Made by a program: the position numbers and the translations under genes. The notes beneath the pieces were generated by a model. The model had not been told where the DNA came from. It did not search any database and saw nothing but the letters and a program-made list of their open reading frames with translations. Positions 44,261 to 56,865 of a stretch of 64,000 bases of DNA are shown here, one piece after another. How positions within the stretch are numbered: the first letter of the stretch is position 1; each line of letters opens with the position of its first letter. The DNA comes from Termitomyces sp. T153 (taxonomy: Eukaryota > Basidiomycota > Agaricomycetes > Agaricales > Lyophyllaceae): positions 1 to 64,000 of the forward strand of contig JACKQL020000052.1 in assembly GCA_018296165.2 (NCBI GenBank), in the 5' to 3' direction.

Positions 44261-46947
44261 ATGGCTGAATTTCACTCTCTCTCAGGGGACCTTCCCTTTA
44301 TACCCGATAACCTTACAATTCCCCAGTTTTTCCTCAACGACAACAATTCTCTCCGCCCTGTTCGTCCAACTGCCATTCCCTGGCTCATCCACGATGAAAC
44401 AGGCCGTACCGTAGGCCACGCCGAAGTTTGTTTCGCGTCATTGTTCCCTATCCTTACCCCTCAGTACTTCCATCGCATAGCTCTCCCGAAGAACGCGTGG
44501 TTTGGCCAATGCAATGAGTATGAAGTGGGATATCGGTACGTCATGTCATGTCAAAGTGACACTCACCAGGCTGATTGCAATTCTCGTTGCAGGCCAGGGT
44601 GACACTAGTAAGACGAGTTATCTAAGCAAATTAAGGCTGACTTCGATGTACCATCGTTCTAGTCTGTATCTTCAGTCCCAACAACATTGGTTCGTGAATG
44701 ACCTTAACTGTCGTCCTGATTCCGACGACTCACCTAGATTACCCCGTCTCTATCTGGGCTACCCATACCCTGGGTGGCGTAGTAACGTATATCTTGATTT
44801 GAGTCCAACTAAAATGGTAGGCTAACAGGTCTCAGGCCGGCAAACCCAGCATATAAGGCTGATGAGCTAGTTCACCAACTGCTCGTCACTAGAGCGTCGC
44901 TCTTAATTATTCATCCTGCCTTCCTGCCTACCGCTCTGATCGCTGCCAAGGAAGTTGGCCTCTCAGGAGATCGTATCGTATTCATTGAGCCTTCACTTCG
45001 CAAAACAACCTCGGACCATTTTACTGTCGATCAACTTGTAGAATATGGATTATGCAATCCCATGTCCTACGCTGAGCTTTTCTTCAAGCCTGGCGAGGCA
45101 AAGACAACTTTGGCTTTCCTCTCATTTTCAAGCGGTACGACAGGTGAACCCTATCGCGCACTACTTTATTTAGTCTTCAGGTTAATCACATAATAGGCAA
45201 ACCCAAGGTTCGCTCAGCCTGCGGCTTATCTGACGTCTTTCATCTGAGTGCTACTCGCAGGCTGTCGCAATACCACATTATTCAGTCATTGCAAATGTCA
45301 TACAGATGACCTTTCACAATAAACTCAATGACCCCAACTACAGGAGTCGTATGGTGCCTGGGGATGTTGCCGTCGCTGGTTTGTTTGGAAGCACTTTCCA
45401 CATTTAGCATGTTGATCTGTCAATTTGTTGCCTAGTTCTTCCATTCTTCCGTAAGTTCTCAGCAAAGTTCGTATTCTTGCAAATGACTGATGCTCTTAGC
45501 AATGTAATAGACATATATGGACTTGTCCTCAATGTTTGTCGTTTCATCAGGACCAGTGTTTTGGATCATGTCTGACCTTTGATGCCGGTAGTTGCACTTC
45601 CTTCTCTTTGCTGGAGTAAGTTTCAATCAGCTCCCGGAATTCATTTTCTATCTGACAGAAAAGATTTAGATGTCTATCGTCGTAGTCCCTAAATTCAGCC
45701 TCGGTTCGTTCTTAGACAGTATTATTCGTTACAGGATCACACATCTATTGTAAGCTCTGCCATGGTCGCTTCTTGTTATCTATTGACAATAGAGTATCAG
45801 CATCGTACCACCTCAAGCTGTCCTCCTCTGCAAGGTACTTCGTGATACAAGTGTAGTTTTACCGTTAACACTCGCTCCCCTTAGCATCCGTCAGTTAGGG
45901 ACCTTGATTTTAGACACGTTAAGTATTGCATGTCTGGTGCAGCACCCCTAAGTGGCGAGCTTCTGCAGATGCTGTGTAAAGTCTTTCCCAATGCTGCCAT
46001 CGGCCAGGGATACGGTTTGACTGATCGAATGACACACATTCTTCCAAGCTAATAAACTTCAGGTCTTACGGAAACTTGCGCGACGATCACGATGTTACCT
46101 ACGACGCAGAAGATTGGGACGGTAGGCAGTTCTGGTCAACTTATACCCGGAATGAGGGCAAAAGTCGTAAAAGAAGACGGCTCCTTGGCTCGGGAGGGTG
46201 AACAGGGTGAATTGGTTGTCACGGGTCCATCTATGGCTCTTCAATACATGAACAATAAGGCGGCGTATGTACAATCTTTTATAACCACCTTCTATCTGAC
46301 TGTGGATTCCTAGGACGAAAGAGACATTTGTCGACGGCTGGGTACGTACTGGTGACGAGGTCGTTATCAGGAATGGTGATCTCTTTGTCGTCGACCGCCT
46401 AAAGGTACATCCGGCAAAAATGGCACATGTCTCATGTCTCATGTCCACGCTTAGGAAATTATCAAGGTCCGTGGGTTCCAAGTAGCCCCTGCCGAACTAG
46501 AAGGCCACCTTCTCACGCACTCAGACGTGGCCGATGCTTGTGTGGTTAGCGTTCTTGACGATTATAATGGCGAGCTTCCTTTTGCATATGTCGTTCTCAG
46601 TGATATCGCTGCGCGACGCATAGCTGGGAATGCAAAGGCCGCAGTGGAGACAAAGGCGACGATTGCGAAAGTAAGTGATTTGATACTTCAATTTGCCAAT
46701 GTTTCAAACTAATCAATTGTCATCTAGTATGTTGCGGATGCTAAGGTGCACTATAAACATTTGAAAGGAGGGGTTGAATTCATCGACGCCATTCCCAAGA
46801 ATCCATCAGGAAAGATAGTGAGTGCTGAGCTTGACTTGTCTTTGTGCCATTCTAATCAAGCAAACCTCCTAGCTTCGACGTGTCCTACGGGATAAGGCGA
46901 GAAAATTCATGGGTAACAACAGCACTGAGACTCACGCGAAGTTGTAA
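44261..46947 (+). CDS. Acyl-CoA / 4-coumarate-CoA-ligase-like enzyme, peroxisomal type
   Basis: About 19 short exons with introns of 50-60 nt; exon 1 is 44261-44425 and exon 2 is 44481-44535. The spliced reading gives the adenylate-forming family in order: GLANAMSMKWDIG, ICIFSPNNI, DYPVSIWATHTLGGVV, ANPAYKADELVHQ, the P-loop SFSSGTTGKPK (split by an intron), VLPFFHIYGLVLNLH, YCMSGAAPLSGEL, GQGYGLTETC, GELVVTGPSMAL, WVRTGDEV, VDRLKEIIKVRGFQVAPAELE, and the catalytic Lys in PKNPSGKILRRVL. These enzymes activate aromatic or fatty acids with ATP and CoA. The C-terminus ends AKL, a peroxisomal targeting signal of the PTS1 type. No disabling mutation was found along the exons I followed. Its 5' flank derives from the MED7 promoter region. 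Confidence 0.82.
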
Positions 46948-47113
46948 ATTATCACTATTGTCATACACTAGTAGAGTGACTGTAACTGTACAAGTATTTG
47001 ATGTGTTGAAGTCCGAATATCAAATATCAGAACATTTCAACCTTGTGCTGACTCGGAATGGTCAAAGGATCAATTGTTATAGATGATCAATTTTAATCCA
47101 TCTGTTGATGGTG

Positions 47114-48800
47114 TCATGCAAAATGGTTGGCTGTTGTGTGAGAGAATGAAAACAGGCAGAAGCTTGTATTCGGTAGTGGCCGCTTCACAGGTTCTTCCTT
47201 CCTTTCATCCTCATCATCCTCATCGGAATCCTTGCACTCTACGATGTTATTATGCAACACCGACCCGCTCGGGTTCGGCGCCCTTATCCTGACCCGCGGT
47301 CGCCAATGTCCGAACAAGCAATGAATGACTGCCAGAGGCTGTGAAAGTGGAAGGCCCAGCCTCACCACCAAGACGATTATGATACTCACTGGCAACTTTT
47401 TCGTCCTCCGTATCGTCACTTGATAAATCATATACACAATTCTGGATCAGAACGTCTGTGCGGACGTAAACAGTAAACATTTCCTTTTCTTCGATCATTT
47501 TCTTTTCGCAGCTTCCCAGTAGTGGGCCTCAACGAATGTCGCTTTCGGCCGGAGTGTGGCCGGCCGGATGACTCCGATGCTTGCGCATAATATGCTTTGA
47601 AGGAATGAGAGGGAGAACTCCAAGATCAGCCCTTGGGGTAGGAGTACGACTGGGAGGGAGACGAGATGGAGGCCGGGCAAGATCAGAATATTTGTCGCCA
47701 CTAAGTTAAATCAAGGCCACAGGTGGAATTTGGCCGCGGAAGTTGCAGTAGTAGACACAATGGCACAAAGGACAATGACTGTGCGGTGACCAACGCTTCT
47801 ATCCGATCCACAATAGTGTCCTGTTTGTCCCAAATCTGGAGGTGCCGGTGCGGCAAAAGTGCCGGAAATGCCGGAGATGATGAGTTCTGACGCGCGACGC
47901 TGTACTCTATGATGTGTAGGAAGACATAATGGGGCTGGGGGATCATTCACAGGTCTATGTGTCACAATTGCCGGGATGGCTACTGAAGAAGATACGGCGT
48001 GGTTGGCACTAAAACGTAGGAGTGATAAGGCAACGAGGGCGAGGAGGGTGATGCCAACAGTGACAAGGAGTCGAGAGTATTGAAAAATGGATAACACCAG
48101 TCTTTGACCTTTATCAAGAGAAAGTGGGGAAGTAGAGTTGACGATGATGGTAGAAGAAGTCGATACAGGTTTCACGGGTTTCATGGCCGTTGTGATCTTC
48201 ATAGACGTGTTGTGACACTGTCAGCAACTTCCAAAGGGGGTGGTGGCGTGTCTCGCAGTACAGTCACATCGCCTGCTAGAGGCAACAGTCGAAAAACATC
48301 CTGATTAGCGGAACCAGTAATCAGCGGTATCGACCGTGACTCTTCCGATAGCTTTCCGGTGTCAATCGAGTCTTCAACCCCGCTAGAGAAAGTGACGTAA
48401 AGTTAGTCTCAACAGCAGTGAGGATCAAGAACAACTTCCTGTTTAATAAAATGGCCAAAATCAGAACCGTTAAGAGAGTCTGAAAGGGGCGGTTCAAGAG
48501 CGCTGTCCGTGTTGCTCCCACCCAGATCAGATGTATTCCGAGGCCGGATCATCATCCACAAAATTTCCATTTCTTCCTTAATCACCGTAAGTGGAAGTAG
48601 CGGGAAGAGAGTACTCCCAATTCTCCATTGCAATGCCGTATTCTAAAGCGAGTTGCTCGAAGGCGATAACATCGGGATGCTTGGGAGGGAGGAGTGAGGA
48701 TGTAGAGGAGGAGTTAGGAAGTAGAATTACACAAAAAATTGCAGATATGACAACAAGGACCTCTATAGTTACCCGGAACCACTACGCACGCACCATGGCG
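47114..48800 (-). pseudogene. Unresolved multi-exon membrane-protein locus
   Basis: Minus-strand pieces look coding but could not be joined. From 48785: WFRVTIEVLVVISAIFCVIL (a membrane segment), then a segment ending PATSTYG before a GT site; the ATG four codons upstream is separated from it by TAG. From 48300 a Pro-rich piece (DVFRLLPLAGDVTVLRD), then from 48202 a second membrane segment (LLVTVGITLLALVALSLL). Further down lie TFVEAHYWEAAKRK and an acidic stretch near 47150-47500. It may be a real gene with introns I misread or a decaying one; no family recognised. Confidence 0.3.
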
Positions 48801-50032
48801 GGGAAGAGGGAAGTCGGAAGTCGGAAGAAAGAAAAGTTAGGGCAAAATCGCATCTTGTGCGAAACATCACAAGTCCGCGTTAGGATGATGTCATTACTTG
48901 ATGATGTCACCTTGCACCGTGCGAGGCTTCTAACCAAACAAGGGGAAAGCCATCAAGTCTGCGCAATATCGGAGACACAAATTGCCATGCATATATGAAC
49001 CTCGTACACATTTGTATGTCACTGATTGTTGTTTGGTTAGTATTTTCTCAAGAAGCCTGAGATGAGAGTGCGCTGCTCACACATTTCAAGCGAGGGTGTG
49101 AACGCCCAAGATGGGGACTGTCGAACATTGAGAAACTTGGAATACTGGCGCACTTTGAGGAAGCTACGAGTCTCTCTATCATTTCAATTATTAGAATGTG
49201 AACCAGTCCCTCTACGGATACATCCACCCGAGACTTGTGATATCTACTACGGAGTCATGGTCGCCGGTATAAATATTGTCTGACGTCGTACTACATATTC
49301 GTGACTCCTGCCTGCACTTCAATCGTGCGGGCCGCTCAATAGTCGGAATGTGTATCATGGGTCTAATAGATTATTGGCTGGATTTGACACATTGGTGTCC
49401 CCTCGGCAAGTGGGGGGAAGGGCAGACCATATGCATGTTTCTCAGAATAGCATGAAGTTCTCAAAGACGAATCATGTCTACTATTTCTACTTCATATGAC
49501 TGTAGTATTTAAATTCAAATGGCGTCTGTCATGTGGGAATCGTCATCGGCTCCGTCTGCGTGGTCATGGGCAGGGTCCTTTAGCTGTTATGCATATGTAT
49601 GAATTGAGAAATCAGCATGAGATTCCATTTGAAACTGGTGAAAAAATCCCACACACCGTTATCATATGATAACACTTATACTCCTCCTTCTGAACTCAAC
49701 TTCTTGATTTATTAATTGAAGAAGTACATTAAAATCTACTATTAATAGAAGGCTCTATCACGCACAACTACTGTAAGTACAACGAGATATAAAAACCTCG
49801 ATGGGTAAGGGAGGAAAAGCAAGTACATAGCGTATGTGTGACAACGACAAAAATCGACCAAAAGTTGTATGGCAGGGTATATGGCAATCGAATCTGTCCG
49901 TTTCTGTCCGTTTGAAATGCGAGGGGGAACGTGAACGTAAAAATACAGAATAGAGAAGAAAAAAAAGCTTGTCAACCAGTGAGCAGCAAACTCGTTCGTG
50001 AAAAGTCGTTCAAGGACATCTGAGCACAGAAG
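48801..50032. other. Intergenic, no gene seen
   Basis: 1.2 kb between the unresolved locus and the stop of the Pal1 gene. Small open frames (for example 49062-49283) lack motifs. AT-rich parts around 49600-49780 probably include the Pal1 3' UTR. Confidence 0.4.
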
Positions 50033-52295
50033 TCAGTATTCGAGTCTGCGCTTGCTCAAGACCTTTTTCTGCGATTTATCCGGCTTTCGAATAGACAAAG
50101 GTTGGAGTGAGGGTATATCATTATACATTGTTAGTGTCGGCTCGAAGGATAAAGGCTGAGAAGGCAAGACGCTTGGTAAGGTTGGTTGTGGAATCGCCTG
50201 GACGTTATTACGCTTCCGAAGCTTGCGGGTCTGAGACATCTGGATGTCCTCCGCACGCAACTGGCTTTCAGTATAAGGATCCAATGCCGCAGGGATGTCT
50301 GGGGGAGAGGGTGGACCCAATTGAGGCTGCCAGGTATGATATCCTAGATAGTGAGGGGATGGTTGCGGTCGGGATTGGTGTTGCGGATTGACAGATTGAG
50401 ATGTCTGCAAGGGTGTAGGCATCACGAGACGTTTGGGAAGATGGTGGGGCGGGAGAGCATCCCTGGGATATCCCGAAATAGTACTACTGTGAATGGACCG
50501 ACCCGAACGATGATCTAATGGGACATCCCTAGGCTGGATCTGAATTTGGACAGGTCGAAGGATATCGAACGAGGGTGGTACAGGAGCAGACGCAGGAAAG
50601 CCATTATTATCGACGAAAAGCGGTACTTGGCGGACGTTGTCAACCATTGGCGGTGTGTTGAATTGATTGAAATGTCCAGCTTGGACGGCGATAGAACCAC
50701 CGACAGGAGCTACATAATCATGGTCTCCGTTCGACGCCCGTGATGGGCGACGTTTTTCATCAGATCTAGGAACCTGCTTCTGCAAAGCTTGCATACGGGG
50801 AGGCAGCCTGTTATTACTTTGGTGATGATGGCGAGATCCAGGGGGTGGTGCACGAAAGTCTGGTAGGATATTGATGGGAGGCCCCGAATAAAATTGTTGT
50901 TCTTTGACAAGCTGACTTGATTGTTTGCGGTCGCCTAGATCATGACTGAGCTTCTCTCCCTCATAGCTAGAAGTAGGTGGAACAAAGAATCCAGGATTAT
51001 TTGAGCCGCCTTTGACCACATAATGGTATGTCGGTAGGGCCGAATACTCGGGAGGCGAGTTTCCAGGACGGGACGAGAAACTACCATCAAGGTGTGCCCG
51101 TTGGATATCATGATTGATAGGAATGTTTCGGGATGGAGAGAGATGCGGCTGCCGGCCATGTATCGGAGGTTGAGGTTGATGGCGAGAGTGATGTTGCTGT
51201 GGAGGCCACCCTGGAGCGTTAGAAGGAGCCGTTGTTGGTGTTATGCTTGGGTCAAGCGGCTGATAGAAGTTGTGAGGGAGTATTTGACCGGGTGAAAGGT
51301 TCAAAGACACGCCGGCAGGCACAATTGGAACACGTGTAACGTCCGATAAATTGCGTCTGTGCGATCGCTGCAAGAATATCAGCATCAATATTGCCAAAGC
51401 TGCGAGGAAAGCGTCACTTGAATTCGCTCCTGCTTTCTGTCACGCTCCTTTGGTCTAGCTATGGGTAACTGCGTAATGTTATTAGAATAAGACAAACACG
51501 GCAAAAACTTTCCCATACCTGATACTGACTACCAATGTTGTGGGGGACATTGCTCTCAGATTTGTGGACCGCTTCGTATGGGCCTCCGTGATGCAGGAAT
51601 GAACCAATAGGGTTGCTTTCATCTAGCTCGTCTATACGATCCAGCTCACTTCCACGCATGGCTAGCCCGCCAGCGATGCGACGAGAGGCTAGTGGCGGTG
51701 GTTTGGAATCAGAAGTAGCGGTGGCAGGCCGGGATGACAGATTTAGCCTGCTGAAAGACACGTTGATATCTGGCGCTGCGACATTGCGAGCAGGAACGGG
51801 ACGAGGAGTCATATTGCGAGCAGGAAAGGAATCTGGAGAGACATTGCGGGCAAGGTCGACCGATGCTAAGACAGTTTCAGGTGGTGTCCTCCGCCAGAAC
51901 ATAGCAAGTGTCTTCTTCTTCTTCTGGACCTCCGGGGGCCATCGCAGATGAGAAGTTGGTTCTTCCGTGGGTGACCATGAAGGGGAATGAGAGTCAGTGG
52001 ATGTTGGGGGCGTGGAAAGGGTGGTGGACGTGTGGTTGGACGACGAGCTGGATTCGTGTGTGGCAGAGCTGTGGTCGTCAGAAAACATGGGGTTGGGCGG
52101 CTGGTGGTCGTCTGGGTTGAACGACCACGGGGTGGCAAAGAAGGGATGGGCGTGGGGATCTGATGAAAAGGCAAGATCCAGTGCGTAGGCGTGCATCGGC
52201 TGAGAAAACTTTCCGCTGGCGTGGAACGGGTCATCCGACCAAGCTGTCGTTCTTCTGTGCCCGTTCATATATAGGTACTTAGCGTCAGAGAGCAA
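50033..52295 (-). CDS. Pal1-family cell morphology protein
   Basis: Three exons on the minus strand: 52295-51519, 51468-51418 and 51367-50033, 720 aa. The Pal1 signature spans the first intron: IDELDESNPIGSFLHHGGPYEA, then NVPHNIGSQYQ and LPIARPKERDRKQERIQ. Upstream and downstream parts are disordered, rich in Pro, Ser and His, with a Lys cluster QKKKK. Pal1 proteins associate with endocytic coats at the cell cortex and help to set cell shape in fission yeast; the same class of role is expected. A second ATG at 52268 (MNGHRRTTAW) may be the real start, since only 39 bp separate 52295 from the opposite start codon. Confidence 0.83.
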
Positions 52296-52334
52296 CGTGT
52301 TCCATAGGCGCCCAACCGAACGCTATCAGTTCTC
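52296..52334. promoter_or_regulatory. Very short divergent promoter (Pal1 / DUF6535)
   Basis: 39 bp between opposite ATGs. It contains no obvious TATA box. Transcription starts may lie inside the opposite gene, or Pal1 may start at 52268. Confidence 0.4.
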
Positions 52335-54312
52335 ATGCCACAAACACTCTCCAGTGGCCATTTTGCCCCGCTACCGCAGCAGCCCGTTGCATCCGATAGC
52401 CCTTCTGCCAAAATATGGTCAGTTTACGTCGCAGAAGCGGACAGGCAAGACCGTGCCCTAGCCAGTTCCTGGAAGGGCGACATGGACGCGCTATTAATCT
52501 TTGTAAGTACGTGTCATCTGGTCTTCTCCACAGTCGTCTGATCCTCGCAGGCCGGCCTTTTCTCCGCCAGTATCACCGCATTTCTTATTGAAAGCTACAA
52601 GTCTCTGACTCCGGACCCCGATGTCGTATTGCTCAACCAGATCTCCCTCCAATTGGCAGCCATTGCCAACGGAACACGGCTTACTGTTCAACCTAATCTT
52701 GTACCCTTTGAGCCATCATTTTCTTCCTTGCTCTGTAATGTTCTTTGGTTCCTCAGCCTGGCATTTAGCTTGGCCAGTGCTCTAGCGGCGACTTTTGTTG
52801 AACAATGAACTCGCAATTATCTTACGGCTACCCAAAAACACCCTGCTCCGAAAATCCGAGCCAGAGTGCGTGCATACTTGCACCAAGGTCTTCAAAAGTT
52901 TGGTATGAGTACTGTGGTAGAATCAATTCCTAATCTACTACATATTTCTCTATTTCTGTTCCTCGCAGGCCTGATCGAATTCCTTTATCCTATTAACTCA
53001 GTCATCTGCAACCTCGTTGTGGCTATTCTGGTCATCTGCGCTGTACTCTACGTCACCGTGACCCTCCTTCCTATATTCTTCCATCATTGTCCTTTCCGGA
53101 CACCGTTTACCCATCTATGTTGGCGGGTATGGCGGACCGTTCGGTATTATACCCGTGGTTGCCTTGAGAATCCAACCCTATTCACTTTGTCTGCCGCTCG
53201 GGAACTATCTGCCGTTGCGAGAAGACCGGCGCGTGATGCACGCGACAAAGAAGCTCTTTGTCGTACAGCGGAATCTCTTTCGGATGGTGGACAAACTCGC
53301 AGCTTTCATTGAAGGAATCCCGGGCTTCCTTATCGATGAGTCTTCTGGTGCAGATATCATTAAACACATTCTGCGCGATAAGACTCTAAATTTAGGACCA
53401 CGCATAGTAGAGCGACTCCACCTTTCGGCCTACCGGGATCCGTCTGAGGCGGTCAGGAGAGCTATCTCATGTCTCGATGCTATCTGGCATGTCCTTGCCT
53501 ATTGCTGGCAGACAGATTCACCCGAAAATGATGTCGAGGAGTGGTTTAACGAGGAGACACTTCCCGTATTAGAAACCTTTGTCTATGAATGGCCCATCAT
53601 CAATCATTATCTCTTGTCGACAATGTCTTTGTACATCTCTAGCATACTTGACAGTTACCTACACTCGGCGAAGTCGATGGAGCAAGAATTGAGACATATC
53701 GGGGTCGAACTACCTTGGACAGTCCCCGAACCACGACTTGAACAATTGCGCGTGCAGAAGTATCTTCTAACTGATTCTCCCGACGTCACATCGGGGTGTA
53801 TCATGGCCCTCAAGAAATGGCTACTCCTGCTACACCGGGACTTTACAGCAATCAAGGGGCATATCAGCGATCAACCACACCATCCTCCTCCCACTGATGA
53901 ACTTATGCAATCACTTTGGACATTCCAGACCCTGGTTAACGAGGCTCAAATAACGATCTGTAATGATTTCCTGGCAAAACTGCTCTCTGACTTTCCTCCG
54001 TATGAAGCCCTGGCAACCTTTTATCGTCTTGACTACGACTACGATCCCGCTCTATCCGTCTCGTTATATAATCAGACCCGTCTAGTGGATTTCCTCAAAG
54101 AATACGGAGATATCCCACAACTCGCTTTCGATCAGCTGCTCGGTGCTGTTGTCATACTCGATGATGAAGAGCTCATCACTGAGACTAGGGACATTGTTGT
54201 GGACTATCTAAAAATAAATCCAGATAGCGATTCGGCTTCAAGAGCTTCCACGCTTTTGGCAGCACAGAAACCTCAACAAAGGCCATCAGTATTAAATATA
54301 CATAGTACCTAA
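52335..54312 (+). pseudogene. DUF6535-type membrane protein, disabled
   Basis: Exon 1 is 52335-52502; after a 48-nt intron the frame continues at 52551. The DUF6535 signature is clear: IWSVYVAEADRQDRAL, SWKGDMDALLIFAGLFSASITAFLIESYKSL, two or more membrane spans (LLCNVLWFLSLAFSLASALAAT; LLHISLFLFLAGLIEFLYPI; VVAILVICAVLYVTVTLLPIF). Two breaks are present. TGA at 52806-52808 stands where the family has Trp (VEQ-W-TR), and the frame shifts by one base near 53285, after AESLSDGG. Beyond the shift the C-terminal helical region is open to 54312. Such genes are numerous in agaric genomes; function unknown. A sequencing error could explain one break but hardly both. Confidence 0.78.
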
Positions 54313-54593
54313 GGAAGTTCTAAATAAGATATACTTGCAATGACCAAATACGTCGCCCTATTGTTTTGGGGGGGATCAAGTAGCTACAGATTTTTTGTAT
54401 GATGTAAAATAAAACATAGAACATGCTGATGTGTACGATGCGGAACCCGCAGATGTAAGTATGTGTATGTCCGGGAGCTGTGCGAGGTATGCTGCACGAT
54501 ATACGAAAACGTGGATATAACTAAATGCGATGCAAACTCAGAAAGCGTCGATATATAGAGAAACTCAAGCTATAGTATACCCTTCAACCTCTA

Positions 54594-56825
54594 TCAGACC
54601 ACACGACGAGCATACGCTGCTCTCTTAACATGACCCGTTCCAGCTACGTTAGCTCCGACACCTGCCCGCGGGGGTCGTATAATCCCAGAAGTTGTAGGAA
54701 GCCTCGAGACCGGCCGCGGAAGAGCGGATACCGCAGCATTAGTTCCCACTCCATATTTTGTAGGAGCCTTGAGACCGCTTGCGGAAGCTTTAGTGGGTGC
54801 CGGGACTGGTGCGGCAGGCAACACCGGAACAGAGGGTGCCATAACTATCCTTCTCGGCCCCGTCGTGTTTCCCATGTTTCCTTGTGGCATGATTTTTTGG
54901 TCAACAAAAGCCCGCCGTTTATTTATGGCAAGTGGTTGGCTATCAATGATGGGCACGCGCCGGGGTCCATTGCCCGTTCCATTGCCCATTCTGGTAGACG
55001 GTAAAATTGCAGAAGGTTCAGACACTGCTGATTTAACGTGAGTGATACGACCAAGGTCCGTGGAGGACACATGTTCCATGATAGGGGGAGGAATGGGTGC
55101 AACTGGAACAGTGGTAGGTGGAATGGTTGTTGGAGAAGCCCGTCCTTCACTGGCCGCTGTGACGGCGCTGCTTGTGGAAGCCGACTTTTCGTGACCGGGT
55201 CGTCCAGACCTTTTGACAATCTTTAGTGCAGGAACGGGAGGCGGAACGGTCTGCTTGCGAATCTTGGGAGCGGGTGTGCAAAGGGCAGTACAACCTTGAT
55301 CATGTGAAGGCGGACAAAAGATAGGAGGGAGAATGGAGGGTTCGCCAACAATCTGTTTTGGTATCTCTGCTGATGAAGACAATTAAGCAATTGCCTTGAA
55401 AGCAACAAGTGATATTGAACTTACGATATTCATTATGTCCTGCCTTTGTCGGTTTAGAAGGAACTGGAGGGCTCGTTGGACACATTAATGGAGACCCTAA
55501 TACCTGCTGCTCCATGTGCTCAGTTGAAGGTAGCTGTGGAGAGGACCTCCGAGAAGTTATAACCACGCTGGGCGTATCGTCTGAAGAGTTCCAGTCAAAG
55601 ATATGTCGAGCGACCAAGTAGGTATCAAATACCTGGATTTTGTGCTTGATTATGAGAACTGTCGCCAACTAGAGTTTGCTCTAAATGAGTATCAAATGAA
55701 CTCGGGCAATATATTGATTATACCTTTCCTCTCGCCTTCTTCCAACTTGATACTATCGATGGTTGCTTGAAGCTTTGCTTCTTCGACCCCCATGTCGAAA
55801 CTATCATCGTCCTCTAACCCATCGAGAAAATCCATACTACTTGTAGAAGCAAATAGGGATATCTTGTCGTTTAGAAGGTCAAAGCTAGCCTCTTCGGATT
55901 GAAGCTGCAAGTGAAAGGATGTATAAAGGTCGATAGAGTGACGTTTCTTGTCTTCGAGCGACGTTTTTGGAGGAGTAAGCCGCAAAGTTGTTCGAGGGTG
56001 TTCTATAGATATCGACGTCTTCGAGGATTCGGACAACGATGAAGAAGGCGAGGGCTGGAATGTATTTTCCTGTGATGGGGGGGTGTCAAGGCTCAAGGCA
56101 GCTATGGAGTTGGAAGATTCGTCGATCGGAGTTATGGTGATCTGGGGAGTCTCATTAACGCATGAAAGAACATTCGCAGGCTGATCTTCGTTTTCAAGTC
56201 CGTATTCAGGTAAAGGGCAAGCAGGACCTGCAAAAGACACTCCAGATGCAGTAACTGCATCAATCACTGCCGCAAAACTAGAATTTTCTGGAGACGCAGG
56301 CGTGACGACATCTGAAGAGGCGAGTGTCGAAAAGGGTTGTCGCGGGTAGATCTTGGTGCGAACAACGGGTGATATGTCGCGGTCAATAGATAGTTCTGCC
56401 AATGGCGTACGAGGGCCAAGGTTGGAAGGGGTAGCCTTCTGAACAGTCAGATCACGGGCTGGGGTTAGAGGGAGGGTCAACGTGTCGTTGTCGTCATCAC
56501 ACATGCTGTCGTCGAGCTCCTCGTCGATGAGCATGGGATCATCAATGGTAATGTCTCCAACGTCCACGAGTCGGCGTTTGAGCCTCACAGGACTTGTAGG
56601 TTTGGAAGGTAGACCAAAAAGGGAGAAGTCAGAGTCGAGGCAGTTCTCTTTGTCAGAGTCGGCGGATTGGGCATCGCTGGGTAGTTCTTGGGATGCAAGT
56701 GGATCGAAGAGGTCGAGAAGGCTGCTACGCGGGCGCATGGGGCTCGAACAAGGCGACGCGACGACTCGGACACGGAAAGCAGGTTTCAACCAGTGTTTGG
56801 CGGTGTTGACGCGACTGGCCCCCAT
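54594..56825 (-). CDS. Disordered KEN-box protein, unknown function
   Basis: Four exons on the minus strand: 56825-55724, 55668-55633, 55580-55425 and 55369-54594, 689 aa. The start MGASRVNTAKHW is preferred over the ATG at 56954, which lies inside the opposite gene. The protein is low in order, with a KEN box (SADSDKENCLDS), a conserved-looking KRRLVDVGDITIDDPML, many Ser/Thr-Pro sites and an acidic helical patch (MDFLDGLEDDDSFDMG). Its C-terminal third is Pro/Ala/Arg-rich and basic, with KRAAYARRVV at the end. A KEN box can mark proteins for APC/C-driven destruction, so cell-cycle control is possible but not shown. It shares a 40-bp promoter with Sld2. Confidence 0.72.
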
Positions 56826-56865
56826 TGTGCGAAACGTGACCGTGACCTGCCGTCTCTCGACCACC
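56826..56865. promoter_or_regulatory. Very short divergent promoter (KEN-box protein / SLD2)
   Basis: 40 bp between opposite start codons. No TATA box. The pairing would couple expression of the two genes. Confidence 0.45.

Noticed and set aside
44502..44825. 107-codon plus frame as a separate small protein
   Set aside because: It reads through introns of the acyl-CoA ligase; spliced exons here give the conserved enzyme sequence.
48591..48998. 135-codon plus-strand frame
   Set aside because: Overlaps better coding-like segments on the minus strand and has no recognisable domain.
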